A stretch of 64,000 bases of DNA. It comes from Caulobacteraceae bacterium (GTDB lineage: Bacteria; Pseudomonadota; Alphaproteobacteria; Caulobacterales; Caulobacteraceae). The DNA is taken from contig JAFBAO010000064.1 in the NCBI GenBank assembly GCA_019247715.1, forward strand, positions 1 to 64,000. Reading direction: 5' to 3'. The position numbers and the translations under genes were made by a program. Shown here piece by piece: positions 26,824 to 35,530 of the stretch (position 1 is the stretch's first letter; each line of letters opens with the position of its first letter). The notes beneath the pieces were generated by a model. The model was not told the DNA's origin. It was given only the letters and a program-made list of their open reading frames with translations, and searched no databases.

Positions 26824-27071
26824 GACGTCAGGCGTCGTCGTCGCCGTTGCGTCGGGAGCTCGATCCACACTGGAGCGCGCCCCTCGGCAGAGTCTCTACG
26901 CGCAACAATGGCCTCCGTCTCGCCGCTGAGGAGGGCGTTGGCGGAGCTGACTTGGGCTGACAACGCCCCTGGAGGTCATCCATACATGACATCGCTCGGC
27001 GCCTGCCTACCGAGGCTGTTCAGGTAGCGGGGCGTCCGCACCATCACGTCAAACGCAATTCGGAGCCCGAC

Positions 27072-27491
27072 ATGGCTGAAGTTACCTCCCCGACCTTAGA
27101 GGCGAGTCTGGGACAGGTTCGGGTTATCAGCTCGGAGGCCGGTCGCTGCACCATCGAATATGAAGTCGCCATGGCGATGTGCCATTCCGGAGGCGTCGCC
27201 CAGGGCGGCTTCGTCGGCGGTTGGATCGACCAGGCGATGGCTTACGCCTCAATGTCGCTGGCGCCCGACATGGCGCCGATGTCACTCGAACTCAAGGTCA
27301 GTTATTTCGCCGCCGCCCGTCCCGGCCGCGTCGTCGCCGAAGGCTGGATTGAGCGCAAAGGCGCCACCATTTGCTTCGCCGAAGGCCGGCTGACGGACCC
27401 GCAAGGCCTGGTGCTCGCAAAGGCGAGCTCGACAATTCGCCTGGTGCCGCACGAGTCGGTTCGACTGGCTTCGCGAGCAATAACAGGCTGA
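27072..27491 (+). CDS. PaaI-type hotdog thioesterase
   Basis: A 139-residue hotdog-fold thioesterase, a normal length for the PaaI family, which hydrolyses acyl-CoA thioesters. The active-site block is CHSGGVAQGGFVGGWIDQAMAYA, with the Gly-Gly turn and the acidic residue at the start of the central helix. SLELKVSYFAAARPGRVVAEGWI is the usual second half. It is the last gene of the catabolic block and may release or salvage CoA from a dead-end acyl-CoA. It stands alone, with no obvious co-transcribed partner. Confidence 0.85.
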   Translation: MAEVTSPTLEASLGQVRVISSEAGRCTIEYEVAMAMCHSGGVAQGGFVGGWIDQAMAYASMSLAPDMAPMSLELKVSYFAAARPGRVVAEGWIERKGATICFAEGRLTDPQGLVLAKASSTIRLVPHESVRLASRAITG

Positions 27492-28072
27492 CTGCACAGT
27501 CGGCCGCGCGCCCATCCATGCCAAACGGTTGGGTTCCCGGATCGCGCCCCAGTCTGATCTCCGCGCCGCGGCGGCGTTTCCGGTAGACTCCGGGCCTCCA
27601 AGCCTCGCCGTGCCAACCGCGTTAGTGGTAGACGCTTTGTTGCTCCTCAAACCCTGTCGGATGGGCCGTCTCGACTGTCGGAGGCGCCGGAAAGGAGCCC
27701 GTCGGCGTCGTCTACTGGTAGACACTCCAGGATTGTCTACCAGCAGACTCGGAGGTTCGGATCGCCGCCCGGTCCGGCGGTCTGGAGTCTACCGGAAACG
27801 GACGCAAATTCTTGGCGGCGGCGGCGCCAATTCGAGTGCCATCCACCTCCTCCAAACCGACACTTGGCACACAAAACTCCCGGAAAATCTCGGAGCTCTG
27901 ACACCGAGACGACGCCTGGGTGGCGCCCGTTCCGTGGGGATGGCACTGCTCGGGCGCGCGACTTCAGAGAATCTGGCACACGCTCGCCGCACTTCAGGAT
28001 CCCAACGCGGATCCTAAAATCAGCTGCTCAGTATCCTATTAGCCAAAAGCCTAAGGGAATCTGCGTCATATA
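27492..28072. other. Gene-free region containing an inverted-repeat element
   Basis: No convincing gene is seen in 581 bases between the thioesterase gene and tRNA-Lys. The left part is the inverted-repeat element at 27575-27800. The right part is unremarkable. Short open frames here have no recognisable motifs. Confidence 0.5.
27575..27800. repeat. 226-bp element bounded by perfect 17-bp inverted repeats
   Basis: CGTTTCCGGTAGACTCC at 27575-27591 is exactly inverted as GGAGTCTACCGGAAACG at 27784-27800. Inside, the hexamer GTAGAC or its complement GTCTAC recurs near 27627, 27709, 27717 and 27735, including the nested palindrome GTCTACTGGTAGAC. There is no coding capacity and no clear target-site duplication. 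The size and ends fit a MITE-like non-autonomous element. A regulatory or recombination site linked to the nearby tRNA gene is an alternative. Confidence 0.6.
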
Positions 28073-28148
<76 letters not shown>

Positions 28149-28314
28149 GCTGCGTCGGAGGCGGCCGCTGGCGCGGCGACCCCGGCGAGGGCGCGGAACA
28201 TAGTCAAATCTGGACCGGTGGCAAGGCGCGCTTTCGCGCCGCTGCCGGGGGTTCTCGCCTCGCGCCGGCGGCTCGGCTAAGCAGGGCGCCGTCAGGATTC
28301 GGAGCGAGGACTCT

Positions 28315-28671
28315 TTGGCCAGGCGCGACATCAGGGGCTTCGTCGACTTCGCCTATCTGGAGGGGTTCGCCGCCGGGGACGAAGCGCTTGTGGACGAGGT
28401 GTTGGCGCTGTTCCGCGAGCAGTCGGGCATCTGGGCCCCGATGCTGGCGCCCGATCACGAGGGCTGGCGTGACGCGGTCCATACCCTCAAGGGGGCGGCG
28501 CGCGGCGTCGGCGCCTTCGCGCTCGGCGACGTCTGCGCGGCCTGCGAGGCGGAAGGCCCGGGCGGCCTCGTCGGCGTCCGCGACGCCCTGAACGAGGCGC
28601 TGGCGGACATCGCCGCCTACGCACACGAGCGGGCGCTGCGCTCGCTCAAGACCCCGAGAGCCGGAGGCTGA
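28315..28671 (+). CDS. Hpt-domain phosphotransfer protein
   Basis: A 118-residue stand-alone histidine phosphotransfer protein. The phosphorylated histidine is in AVHTLKGAARGVGA, near residue 56, with the classic HxLKGxA pattern. It would relay phosphate between a hybrid sensor kinase and a response regulator in the cytoplasm. The start is a TTG at 28315 supported by GGAGCGAGGA just upstream. Its stop overlaps the start of the heptosyltransferase gene (TGATG), so the two are translationally coupled. No histidine kinase is in the window, but a single-domain response regulator is at 34961-35419. Confidence 0.85.
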   Translation: MARRDIRGFVDFAYLEGFAAGDEALVDEVLALFREQSGIWAPMLAPDHEGWRDAVHTLKGAARGVGAFALGDVCAACEAEGPGGLVGVRDALNEALADIAAYAHERALRSLKTPRAGG

Positions 28672-29729
28672 TGCGGCTCCTGCTGATAAAGACCTCGGCG
28701 CTCGGGGACGTCGTCAACGCGCTGCCGGCGGTGAGCGACATGGCGCGCGCGGTTCCGGATCTGGAGCTCCACTGGATGGTCGAGGCGGCGTTCGCGGAGA
28801 TTCCCCGACTGCACCCGGCGACCGCCCAGGTGGTTCCGGTCAGCACCCGGCGCTGGCGACGGCGGCCGTTGGCGCGCGAGACCCGCGAGGAGTTCGCGGT
28901 CATGGCGAAGGCCTTGAGGGCAGGGCGCTACGACCTGGTCGTTGACGCCCAGGGCCTGATCCGAAGCGCGGTCCTGGCGCGCCTCGCCGCCGGCGTCCGC
29001 TGCGGCTTCGATGCGCAGAGCGTGCGCGAGCCGCCGGCCAGCTTCTTCTACGACCGCCGGTTCCGGGTGGGCGTCGAGTTGCACGCCATCGAGCGGGTGC
29101 GCCGCCTGGCGGGCCAGGCGCTGGGCTATGCGCCGCCGGCCGAGCTCGACTACGGCGTCGCGGCCGAGCCGGCGCGTCCGTCGTGGCTGCCGGCGAGGCC
29201 TTATCTCGTCGCGCTGCACGGCACCGCCCGCGCCGACAAGCTGTGGGACGAGTCGAACTGGATCGGCCTTGGTCAGAGAGCTGCGGCGGAGGGGCTGTCG
29301 GTGGTGCTCCTCTGGGGCTCGAAGGCGGAGCGCGAACGCTCCGAGCGTCTGGCCGCGGCGATCCCGGCCGCCGTCCTGCCGCCGGCGATGACCCTCACCG
29401 AGATCGCGGGGATGATGGCCGGGGCCGCCGCGGTGGCGGGGGTCGACACCGGCCTCGCCCATCTGGCCGCCGCGGTGGGCGCGCCGGTGGTGGCGTTGTT
29501 CCTCGCCACCTGGCCGGGCCTGAACGGGGTGATGGGGCCGGGCTTTACGGCCAATCTCGGCGGACCGGACGAGGCGCCGAGCGTGGAGGAGGCGTGGGCC
29601 GCGACGGCGCAGGCCTTGCGCTCGCCTCGCGTCACCGGCCCCTGGCTGCCTGCGGCGACGGCGCCGGGAGGGGCGGGACGGCGGCGGTTTCGGCCCTCAA
29701 ATGCCCGCGCCAAAGTCCATGGCCGCTAG
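28671..29729 (+). CDS. waaC: Heptosyltransferase I-like glycosyltransferase (family 9)
   Basis: A 352-residue glycosyltransferase family 9 protein that matches lipopolysaccharide heptosyltransferase I, which adds the first heptose to the inner core on the cytoplasmic membrane face. The N-terminus MRLLLIKTSALGDVVNALPA is the classic WaaC start. Further features are LVVDAQGLIRSAVLARL, LHGTARADKLWDESNW, and the nucleotide-sugar site GVDTGLAHLAAAVGAPVVALF. The C-terminus has a proline- and arginine-rich tail beyond the usual end. The gene overlaps the Hpt gene by one base. It converges on the LysR gene, with the two overlapping by about 33 bp. Confidence 0.88.
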   Translation: MRLLLIKTSALGDVVNALPAVSDMARAVPDLELHWMVEAAFAEIPRLHPATAQVVPVSTRRWRRRPLARETREEFAVMAKALRAGRYDLVVDAQGLIRSAVLARLAAGVRCGFDAQSVREPPASFFYDRRFRVGVELHAIERVRRLAGQALGYAPPAELDYGVAAEPARPSWLPARPYLVALHGTARADKLWDESNWIGLGQRAAAEGLSVVLLWGSKAERERSERLAAAIPAAVLPPAMTLTEIAGMMAGAAAVAGVDTGLAHLAAAVGAPVVALFLATWPGLNGVMGPGFTANLGGPDEAPSVEEAWAATAQALRSPRVTGPWLPAATAPGGAGRRRFRPSNARAKVHGR

Positions 29730-30644
29730 CGCCGCTTCGTGCGCGGCCGCCTCGCCGGTGATCCAGGCGACGAAGGCCTTCACCTGCGGGAGCCGGCCCT
29801 TGGCCTTCGGGTGGACCACGTAGTAGGCGAAGTCCACCGCCGTGGCGATCTCGATTGGCGCGACGAGCCGGCCGGCGTCGAGGTCGTCCTGGGCGAGGGT
29901 CCGCTTGGCGAGCGCTACGCCGCGCCCGCCCACCGCCGCCTCGATCACCAGGCTGGACTGGTTGAACCGGGGCCCACGCGAGCCGTCGACGCCCTTGACC
30001 CCTCGAGCGGCCAGCCACATGGACCAGTCTGGACAGGATTCGTCGGCGTCCGGCGACCCGTCGTGGAGGAGGGTGTGGCGGGCGAGGTCCGCGGGCTCCC
30101 TCAGCGGGGTGGCGGCCAGGAGGGCCGGGCTCGCCACCGGGATCACCGTCTCCTTGAGGAGCCGCAGGATCTCCAGGCCAGGATAGCGGCCGGCGCCGTA
30201 GCGCACCGCCACGTCCACCTCGCCGGAAGCGAAGTCCACGATGTCCATGTCGGCCGAGAGCCAGACGTCGATCTGGGGATAGGCCTGCTCGAACCGCTTC
30301 AGGCGCGGCACCAGCCATTTGGCGGCGAAGGAGGGCGGGGCGGTCAAGGTCAGGCGCCGGCCGTCCACGGCGGCGGTGAGCAGCGAGGAGGCCTCGGCCA
30401 GGCGGTCGAAGGCTTCGCGCAGGGCTGGCAGGGCGGTCTGGGCCGCGTCGGTCAGCAGCAGCCCCTTAGGCGTGCGCTTGAAGAGGGCCGCGCCCACATA
30501 GTCCTCGAGGTTCTGGATCTGCTGGGAGACGGCGCCCGGGGTCACCGACAGCTCGTCGGCGGCGCGGCTGAAGTTGAGGTGCCGGGCTGCAGCCTCGAAG
30601 GCGCGCAGCGCGTTCAAGGGAGGAAGACGCCGGCGCGTTTCCAT
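29697..30644 (-). CDS. LysR-family regulator (GcvA-like)
   Basis: A 315-residue LysR-type activator/repressor. The N-terminal winged helix is at residues 5-65 with LRAFEAAARHLNFSRAADEL and VTPGAVSQQIQNLEDYVGAALFKR. The effector domain contains YPQIDVWLSADMDIVDF, typical of the GcvA subgroup. ATG at 30644 is chosen because longer upstream frames do not look like LysR. It is divergent from the sulfur-assimilation operon across 178 bp, so it may control that operon, though GcvA-type proteins classically regulate other pathways. Its 3' end overlaps the waaC 3' end. Confidence 0.9.
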   Translation of the reverse strand: METRRRLPPLNALRAFEAAARHLNFSRAADELSVTPGAVSQQIQNLEDYVGAALFKRTPKGLLLTDAAQTALPALREAFDRLAEASSLLTAAVDGRRLTLTAPPSFAAKWLVPRLKRFEQAYPQIDVWLSADMDIVDFASGEVDVAVRYGAGRYPGLEILRLLKETVIPVASPALLAATPLREPADLARHTLLHDGSPDADESCPDWSMWLAARGVKGVDGSRGPRFNQSSLVIEAAVGGRGVALAKRTLAQDDLDAGRLVAPIEIATAVDFAYYVVHPKAKGRLPQVKAFVAWITGEAAAHEAALAAMDFGAGI

Positions 30645-30822
30645 GAGAATAGCTGAATCCCCCGGCAGAAGTCCTCGGCTTGCGAAATGGGACCTGAGCC
30701 GCCAATTTGCAATTGCTCTGAGGCGTATCGGCCCTTTCGCCGAGGAGCGCGGGGCGGGGCGGACCGAAGGGTTCGCCCCGCCGTGTTTACGAGACGCTGT
30801 TAGCACAGCTAAAAGAGTGGCG

Positions 30823-31692
30823 ATGTCAATGACGCCTGGATCACCTGCGAAGCGGCGCAAGCGGCTGGTGCTGCTGAGGGGGGCCGAGTCGCGCCGCCCG
30901 GGCGAGGTCTGGCTGGTGGGCGCCGGCCCCGGCGATCCGGAGCTCTTGACCCTCAAGGCGCTGAAGGCGATCCAGGCGGCGGACGTGATCGTCCACGACG
31001 GCCTGGTCAGCGAGGCGATCCTGGAGCTCGCGCCCGCTTCGGCGCGGCGGCTGTCGGTGGCCAAGCGCCGTTCGCGCCACTCCTACGCCCAGGACGAGAT
31101 CAACCGCATGCTGGTCGCCTTCGCCCGCGACGGGCTCCGGGTGGTGCGCCTGAAAGGGGGCGACCCGTTCATCTTCGGGCGCGGCGGCGAGGAGCTGGAA
31201 GCCTGCCGGGCGGCCGGCGTCGCCTGCCACGTGGTTCCGGGGGTCACCGCGGCCCTGGCGGCGGGCGCGGGGGCCGGCGCGCCGCTCACCCATCGCGGGG
31301 CGGCCCAGGCGGTCACCTTCGTCACCGGCCACGCCTCGGAGGGCGGGGAGCCGAAGCTCGACTGGCCGAGCCTCGCCAAGCCCAACCAGACGGTGGTCTT
31401 CTACATGGGCGTCGCCACCGCCCCGGTTGTCGCCGCCCGCCTGATGGAGGCCGGACGCGCCGGCTCGACCCCAGCCCTGGTGGTGGAGAGCGTGAGCCTG
31501 CCGGAGCAGCAGACGCGCGCCACGACGCTTGGCGAGCTGCCCACGGCCGCCGAAGGCCTTTCCGGCCCGGCCCTGCTGATCGTGGGCGAGGCGATGGCCC
31601 TGGCGGCCCACGCCGCGCCTACCGCTGCGCGAAGCCAGGACGCGTCGGGACGCGCGGTTGGGCGCAAACGGACCCGGGAGCGTTCGCGATGA
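30823..31692 (+). CDS. cobA: Uroporphyrinogen-III C-methyltransferase (SUMT)
   Basis: A 289-residue SAM-dependent methyltransferase that makes precorrin-2 from uroporphyrinogen III, the first step to siroheme and cobalamin. Visible motifs are VWLVGAGPGDPELLTLKAL at the N-terminus, VVRLKGGDPFIFGRGGEE, and VVPGVTAALAAGAGAG, all diagnostic. It lacks the CysG dehydrogenase/ferrochelatase domain, so those steps need another protein. Placed directly before the sulfite reductase gene, it most likely supplies siroheme. ATG at 30823 is used because earlier frame sequence lies over the promoter region. Its stop overlaps the next start (ATGA). Confidence 0.93.
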   Translation: MSMTPGSPAKRRKRLVLLRGAESRRPGEVWLVGAGPGDPELLTLKALKAIQAADVIVHDGLVSEAILELAPASARRLSVAKRRSRHSYAQDEINRMLVAFARDGLRVVRLKGGDPFIFGRGGEELEACRAAGVACHVVPGVTAALAAGAGAGAPLTHRGAAQAVTFVTGHASEGGEPKLDWPSLAKPNQTVVFYMGVATAPVVAARLMEAGRAGSTPALVVESVSLPEQQTRATTLGELPTAAEGLSGPALLIVGEAMALAAHAAPTAARSQDASGRAVGRKRTRERSR

Positions 31693-32048
31693 AGGCCCTT
31701 ACCGCCAACCGGCTGCTGGACGGGGAAGCCGTGTTCCTGAGCGAGGGCCGCTGGGTGGAACGTTTCGCCGACGCGGACCTTTTCGAGGACGACGCCGCGG
31801 CGCTGGAGGCCGAGGCCCACGCCAAGACCCAGCTGACGGTGGTCGTCGATCCCTATCTGATCGACGTCATCCCGAGCGACGCCGGCTACGCCCCGCTCAG
31901 CTTCCGTGAGCGGGTGCGGGCGCTCGGGCCCACCAACAAGCCGGAGCACGGCAAGAAGACCGAAGGCGGCGAGGGCATCGAGGCCCTGCTGCACGCCACC
32001 GGCGCGGCCCGGTCCAAGGGCCGGGTCGAGCTCATCAGACGCAAATAG
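31689..32048 (+). CDS. DUF2849-domain protein
   Basis: A 119-residue small cytoplasmic protein that regularly sits before sulfite reductase in alphaproteobacteria. It begins MKALTANRLLDGEAVFLSEGR, followed by an acidic middle and PSDAGYAPLSFRERVRALGP. It overlaps the SUMT gene by four bases and is followed by the reductase gene after 13 bp. Its function is not established. Constant linkage suggests an accessory role in sulfite reduction or siroheme handling. Confidence 0.85.
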   Translation: MKALTANRLLDGEAVFLSEGRWVERFADADLFEDDAAALEAEAHAKTQLTVVVDPYLIDVIPSDAGYAPLSFRERVRALGPTNKPEHGKKTEGGEGIEALLHATGAARSKGRVELIRRK

Positions 32049-32061
32049 AGGAGGCGCCGGG

Positions 32062-33717
32062 ATGTACCGCTACGACGCCATCGACAGGGAGATGCTGGCC
32101 GACCGCACCGCGGAGTTCCGCGAGCAGTGCGGCCGGCGGCTGGCCGGCGAGCTGACCGAGGACCAGTTCAAGCGCATCCGGCTGATGAACGGCCTCTATC
32201 TGCAGCTGCACGCCTACATGCTGAGGATCGCCATCCCCTACGGGGCCCTGACGGGGGTCCAGCTGCGCAAGCTCGCCTTCATCGCGCGCACCTACGACAA
32301 GGGCTACGGCCACTTCACCACCCGGACCAACCTGCAGCTTCACTGGATCAAGCTGAAGGACGCCCCCGACATCCTCGACCATCTGGCCGAGGTGGGGATG
32401 CACGCCATCCAGACGAGCGGCAACGACATCCGCAACATCACCGCCGATCCGCACGCCGGCGCCACCGCCGACGAGGCCGACGATCCCCGGATATGGGCCG
32501 AGGCGCTGCGGCAGTGGTCGACCTTCCACCCCGAGTTCTCGTTCCTGCCGCGCAAGTTCAAGATCGCGGTGACCGCCTCGCCGGCCGACCGGGCCGCCAC
32601 CAAGGTCTACGACATCGGCCTGCGGCTGCACCGCAACCCGGACGGCGAGCTGGGCTTCGAAGTCCTGGTGGGCGGGGGGCTAGGGCGGACGCCCTACCTG
32701 GGCCCGACGATCCGGGCGCACCTGCCGGCCCGCCACCTGCTCTCGTACCTGCAGGCGATCATGCGGGTCTACAACCGCCACGGCCGGCGCGACAATCTCT
32801 GGAAGGCCAGGATCAAGGTGCTGGTGGCGAGCCTTCAAGCCGAGGGCTTCGCGCGCGAGGTCGAGGAGGAGTGGGAGAAGACCGACAAGGCCGCGGTCGA
32901 TCTGCCGGACACCGAGCTCGCCCGCATCCGGGCGGCCTTCGCCCCGCGCGGGTTCGAGACCCTGCCGGCGACCTCGGCGGCCTTCGAGGCCGCCAAGGCC
33001 GATCCCGCCTTCGCCCGCTTCGCCCGCCACAACGTCAAGCCGCACAAGATCCCCGGCTACGCCATCGTGGACATCTCGCTGAAGAAGCCTGGCGAGACCC
33101 CGGGCGACTGCTCTGCCGAACAGATGGAGCTGATCGCCGAGCTCGGCGAGCGCTACTCGATGGACGAAGTCAGGGTCTCCTACGAGCAGAACCTGATCCT
33201 GCCGCACGTGAAGCTGGATGACGTCGCGGCGGTGTGGAAGGCTCTGCACGGGGCGGAGCTGGCCACGCCCAACCGCGGCCTCATCACCGACATCATCGCC
33301 TGCCCGGGGCTCGACTACTGCTCCTTGGCCAACGCCCGGGCGATCCCCATCGCCCAGGCCATCGCCCGCAAGTTCGAGGATCCGGCGCTTGCCGAGCAGA
33401 TCGGCGAGCTCGGCATCAAGATCAGCGGCTGCATCAACGCCTGCGGCCACCACCACGTCGGCGCCATCGGCATCCTCGGCGTCGATAAGAAGGGCGAGGA
33501 GTTCTACCAGGTGACGCTCGGCGGCTCGGCCGAGGCCGAAGCTTCGCTCGGCCAGATCCTCGGCCCCGCCCTGCCGGCGGCCCGGGTGCCGACGGCGGTG
33601 GACCAGCTGGTGGAGGTCTATCTGCGCGAACGGCTGGGGGGCGAGCGGTTCCTCGACACCTTCCGCCGGGTTGGATTGGCGCCCTTCAAGGAGGCCGTCT
33701 ATGCCGGTGCTCATTAG
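32062..33717 (+). CDS. cysI: Assimilatory sulfite/nitrite reductase (siroheme, 4Fe-4S)
   Basis: A 551-residue hemoprotein that reduces sulfite to sulfide with six electrons. The coupled siroheme-[4Fe-4S] ligands are visible as CPGLDYC (Cys414 and Cys420) and CINAC (Cys457 and Cys461), the CX5C...CX3C pattern. The two ferredoxin-like substrate regions include GHFTTRTNLQLHWIKL and the internal repeat of that fold. GGAGGCGCCGGG precedes ATG at 32062. No CysJ flavoprotein gene is present, so the electron donor is probably ferredoxin or another reductase. Nitrite reductase is a possible alternative, but the cysH context argues for sulfite. Confidence 0.93.
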   Translation: MYRYDAIDREMLADRTAEFREQCGRRLAGELTEDQFKRIRLMNGLYLQLHAYMLRIAIPYGALTGVQLRKLAFIARTYDKGYGHFTTRTNLQLHWIKLKDAPDILDHLAEVGMHAIQTSGNDIRNITADPHAGATADEADDPRIWAEALRQWSTFHPEFSFLPRKFKIAVTASPADRAATKVYDIGLRLHRNPDGELGFEVLVGGGLGRTPYLGPTIRAHLPARHLLSYLQAIMRVYNRHGRRDNLWKARIKVLVASLQAEGFAREVEEEWEKTDKAAVDLPDTELARIRAAFAPRGFETLPATSAAFEAAKADPAFARFARHNVKPHKIPGYAIVDISLKKPGETPGDCSAEQMELIAELGERYSMDEVRVSYEQNLILPHVKLDDVAAVWKALHGAELATPNRGLITDIIACPGLDYCSLANARAIPIAQAIARKFEDPALAEQIGELGIKISGCINACGHHHVGAIGILGVDKKGEEFYQVTLGGSAEAEASLGQILGPALPAARVPTAVDQLVEVYLRERLGGERFLDTFRRVGLAPFKEAVYAGAH

Positions 33718-34204
33718 ATGGAAGGATGACCGCGCCGAGGCGGCCGAGGACCCGTTCACGGCCGTCGCCGACGAGGATCCGATTCCGCGCGGGGACGTGA
33801 TCATCTCGCTGCAGCGCTTCCAGGCCGAGGGTCAGCGGCTGCTGGCCGAGGGACGCAAGGTGGGGGTCCGCATCGAGCCCAACGAGGCGGTGGAGGATCT
33901 CGCCCGTGATCTGCCGCGGCTTTCGGTCGTGGCCCTGGCGTTTCCGAAATATCAGCAAGGCCAGGGCTACTCTTCGGCCCGAATCCTCCGGGAGCGGTTC
34001 GGCTTCGGCGGCGAGGTGAGGGCGGTGGGCGACGTGCTCCGGGAGCAGGCGAGGTTCATGGTCCGCTGCGGCGTCGACGCCTTCGAACCTGCCGACGGCT
34101 CCTCGCCGGAGGACTGGACCCACGTCGTCAACCGCTACCGTCACGTCTACCAGAGGGCTGCCGACGACCTCGCGCCCGCCTACGAAGAGCGTCAGGCGTC
34201 ATGA
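33701..34204 (+). CDS. DUF934-domain protein
   Basis: A 167-residue cytoplasmic protein of the DUF934 family, found almost always between sulfite reductase and cysH in alphaproteobacteria. Recognisable segments are VGVRIEPNEAVEDLARDLPR, VVALAFPKYQQGQGYSSARILRERFGF and FMVRCGVDAFE, the most conserved block. It starts 17 bp inside the reductase gene, with AAGGAGG upstream, and overlaps cysH by four bases. It is likely an accessory factor for sulfite reduction; no biochemical role is established. Confidence 0.9.
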   Translation: MPVLIRWKDDRAEAAEDPFTAVADEDPIPRGDVIISLQRFQAEGQRLLAEGRKVGVRIEPNEAVEDLARDLPRLSVVALAFPKYQQGQGYSSARILRERFGFGGEVRAVGDVLREQARFMVRCGVDAFEPADGSSPEDWTHVVNRYRHVYQRAADDLAPAYEERQAS

Positions 34205-34947
34205 CCCTGGAAGCCGAGCCCATCGAGCATCCGGCGGACCTCGCGCGGCGGCTGAACGGGCGGCTGCGAGCCGCCGATCCGCAGACGATCCTCGAGGTCG
34301 CCATCGACACCTTCGGCGACCAGCTGGCGGTGGTGTCCTCGTTCGGGGCCGAGTCGGCGGTGCTGCTGCACATGGCCGCCGAGCTGAAGCCGGACATTCC
34401 GGTCCTGTTTCTCGACACCGGCATGCTGTTCGGCCAAACCCTCGACTACCGCCAGCAGCTCGCTCACCGGCTGGGCCTCACCGGGGTGCGCGACCTGCGG
34501 CCCCGCTTCGACGACCTGGCGATGGGCGACCCAGGCGCCGAGCTCTGGAAGAGCGACGTCGAGGCCTGCTGCCACATCCGCAAGGTGCTGCCGCTCGACC
34601 GGGCGCTGGAGGACTTCTCCGCCTGGGTCACCGGCCGCAAGCGCTTCCACGGCGGCGACCGGCTGCGGCTGGCGGTGGTGGAGGAGGCCGACGGCAAGCT
34701 GAAGTTCAATCCGCTCGCCAACTGGTCCAAGTCCGACCTGGACGGCTACGCCGTCCGCCATGGCCTGCCCCAGCACCCCCTGGTGCCGTTCGGCTATCCG
34801 TCCATCGGTTGCTGGCCTTGCACCAGTCCGGTGGAGGCTGGAGGCGACCTGCGCGATGGCCGCTGGGCCGGATCGCAGAAGAGCGAGTGCGGCATCCACA
34901 CGGCGCGGCCCGCGGGCGTGCCCACCAATGTCGGCGGCGATATCTGA
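34201..34947 (+). CDS. cysH: Adenylyl-/phosphoadenylyl-sulfate reductase
   Basis: A 248-residue enzyme that reduces activated sulfate to sulfite with thioredoxin, feeding the adjacent sulfite reductase. The PP-loop type nucleotide site is VVSSFGAESAVLLHMA. The cysteine pairs CCHIRK and GCWPC are the ligands for the [4Fe-4S] cluster of the APS-reducing type. The redox-active C-terminal motif is SECGIHTARP. The cysteine pairs favour APS as substrate over PAPS. It is the last gene of the operon, and the convergent response regulator gene follows 13 bp later. Confidence 0.93.
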   Translation: MTLEAEPIEHPADLARRLNGRLRAADPQTILEVAIDTFGDQLAVVSSFGAESAVLLHMAAELKPDIPVLFLDTGMLFGQTLDYRQQLAHRLGLTGVRDLRPRFDDLAMGDPGAELWKSDVEACCHIRKVLPLDRALEDFSAWVTGRKRFHGGDRLRLAVVEEADGKLKFNPLANWSKSDLDGYAVRHGLPQHPLVPFGYPSIGCWPCTSPVEAGGDLRDGRWAGSQKSECGIHTARPAGVPTNVGGDI

Positions 34948-34960
34948 CGGAGCGCCCGGC

Positions 34961-35419
34961 TCAGCGCGCCGAGGTCGCCAGCTCCTTCGAGCGGCTGCGC
35001 CGGCGCGCTGAAGGGGCCTCGGCGGCGCGCCGGCGCGCGGCGGCGGCGGCGGCGGTGAGGACCGCGTCGATGATGGGCTTCGGCAGCTCGGCGTCGTAGA
35101 GCGGCGCGTCCTTCGGGTCAGGGCGGCCGGTGGTCCAGCGGGCGACGAACGCCTTCGCGGAAGCGCCCTTCGCCCGGATCCGCCGCACGGTCTCGTCGCC
35201 GCTAAGCCCGGGCATGTTCTGGTCCATGACGATGAAGGCGAAGGCGGTGCGGGCGGCCTTGCGCGCCGCCGCCTCGCCGCTCTCGGCCTCGACGACGACG
35301 AACCCGGAGTCCTCGATGATCATCCGGAGCAACATCCGGTTGAGGACCTGGTCGTCGACCACCAGCGCTTTGAGTGGGGCTGCGATGTTCGAACGCTCGC
35401 CAGTTGATTCGTTGGCCAA
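34961..35419 (-). CDS. Single-domain response regulator
   Basis: A 152-residue CheY-like receiver with no output domain. KALVVDDQVLNRMLLRMIIEDSGF is the N-terminal acidic pocket, the phospho-acceptor Asp66 is in IVMDQNMPGLSGDE, and the conserved Lys is in AELPKPI. A basic, alanine-rich tail of about 35 residues follows (RRRAAEAPSARRRSRSK). It probably takes phosphate from an Hpt protein or kinase; the Hpt protein at 28315 is a possible partner. The start is a TTG with GGGGAG upstream. Confidence 0.88.
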   Translation of the reverse strand: MANESTGERSNIAAPLKALVVDDQVLNRMLLRMIIEDSGFVVVEAESGEAAARKAARTAFAFIVMDQNMPGLSGDETVRRIRAKGASAKAFVARWTTGRPDPKDAPLYDAELPKPIIDAVLTAAAAAARRRAAEAPSARRRSRSKELATSAR

Positions 35420-35530
35420 GCCCGGTCTCCCCAGCGCGTCAGCCCCCGACGATCAGAACGTGTACGGATCGCCGCTTAAGGTCAGGTTAAGGCTTAGGAG
35501 GCTGGACCGAGTCGGCCTGGGGCGGCGCCC

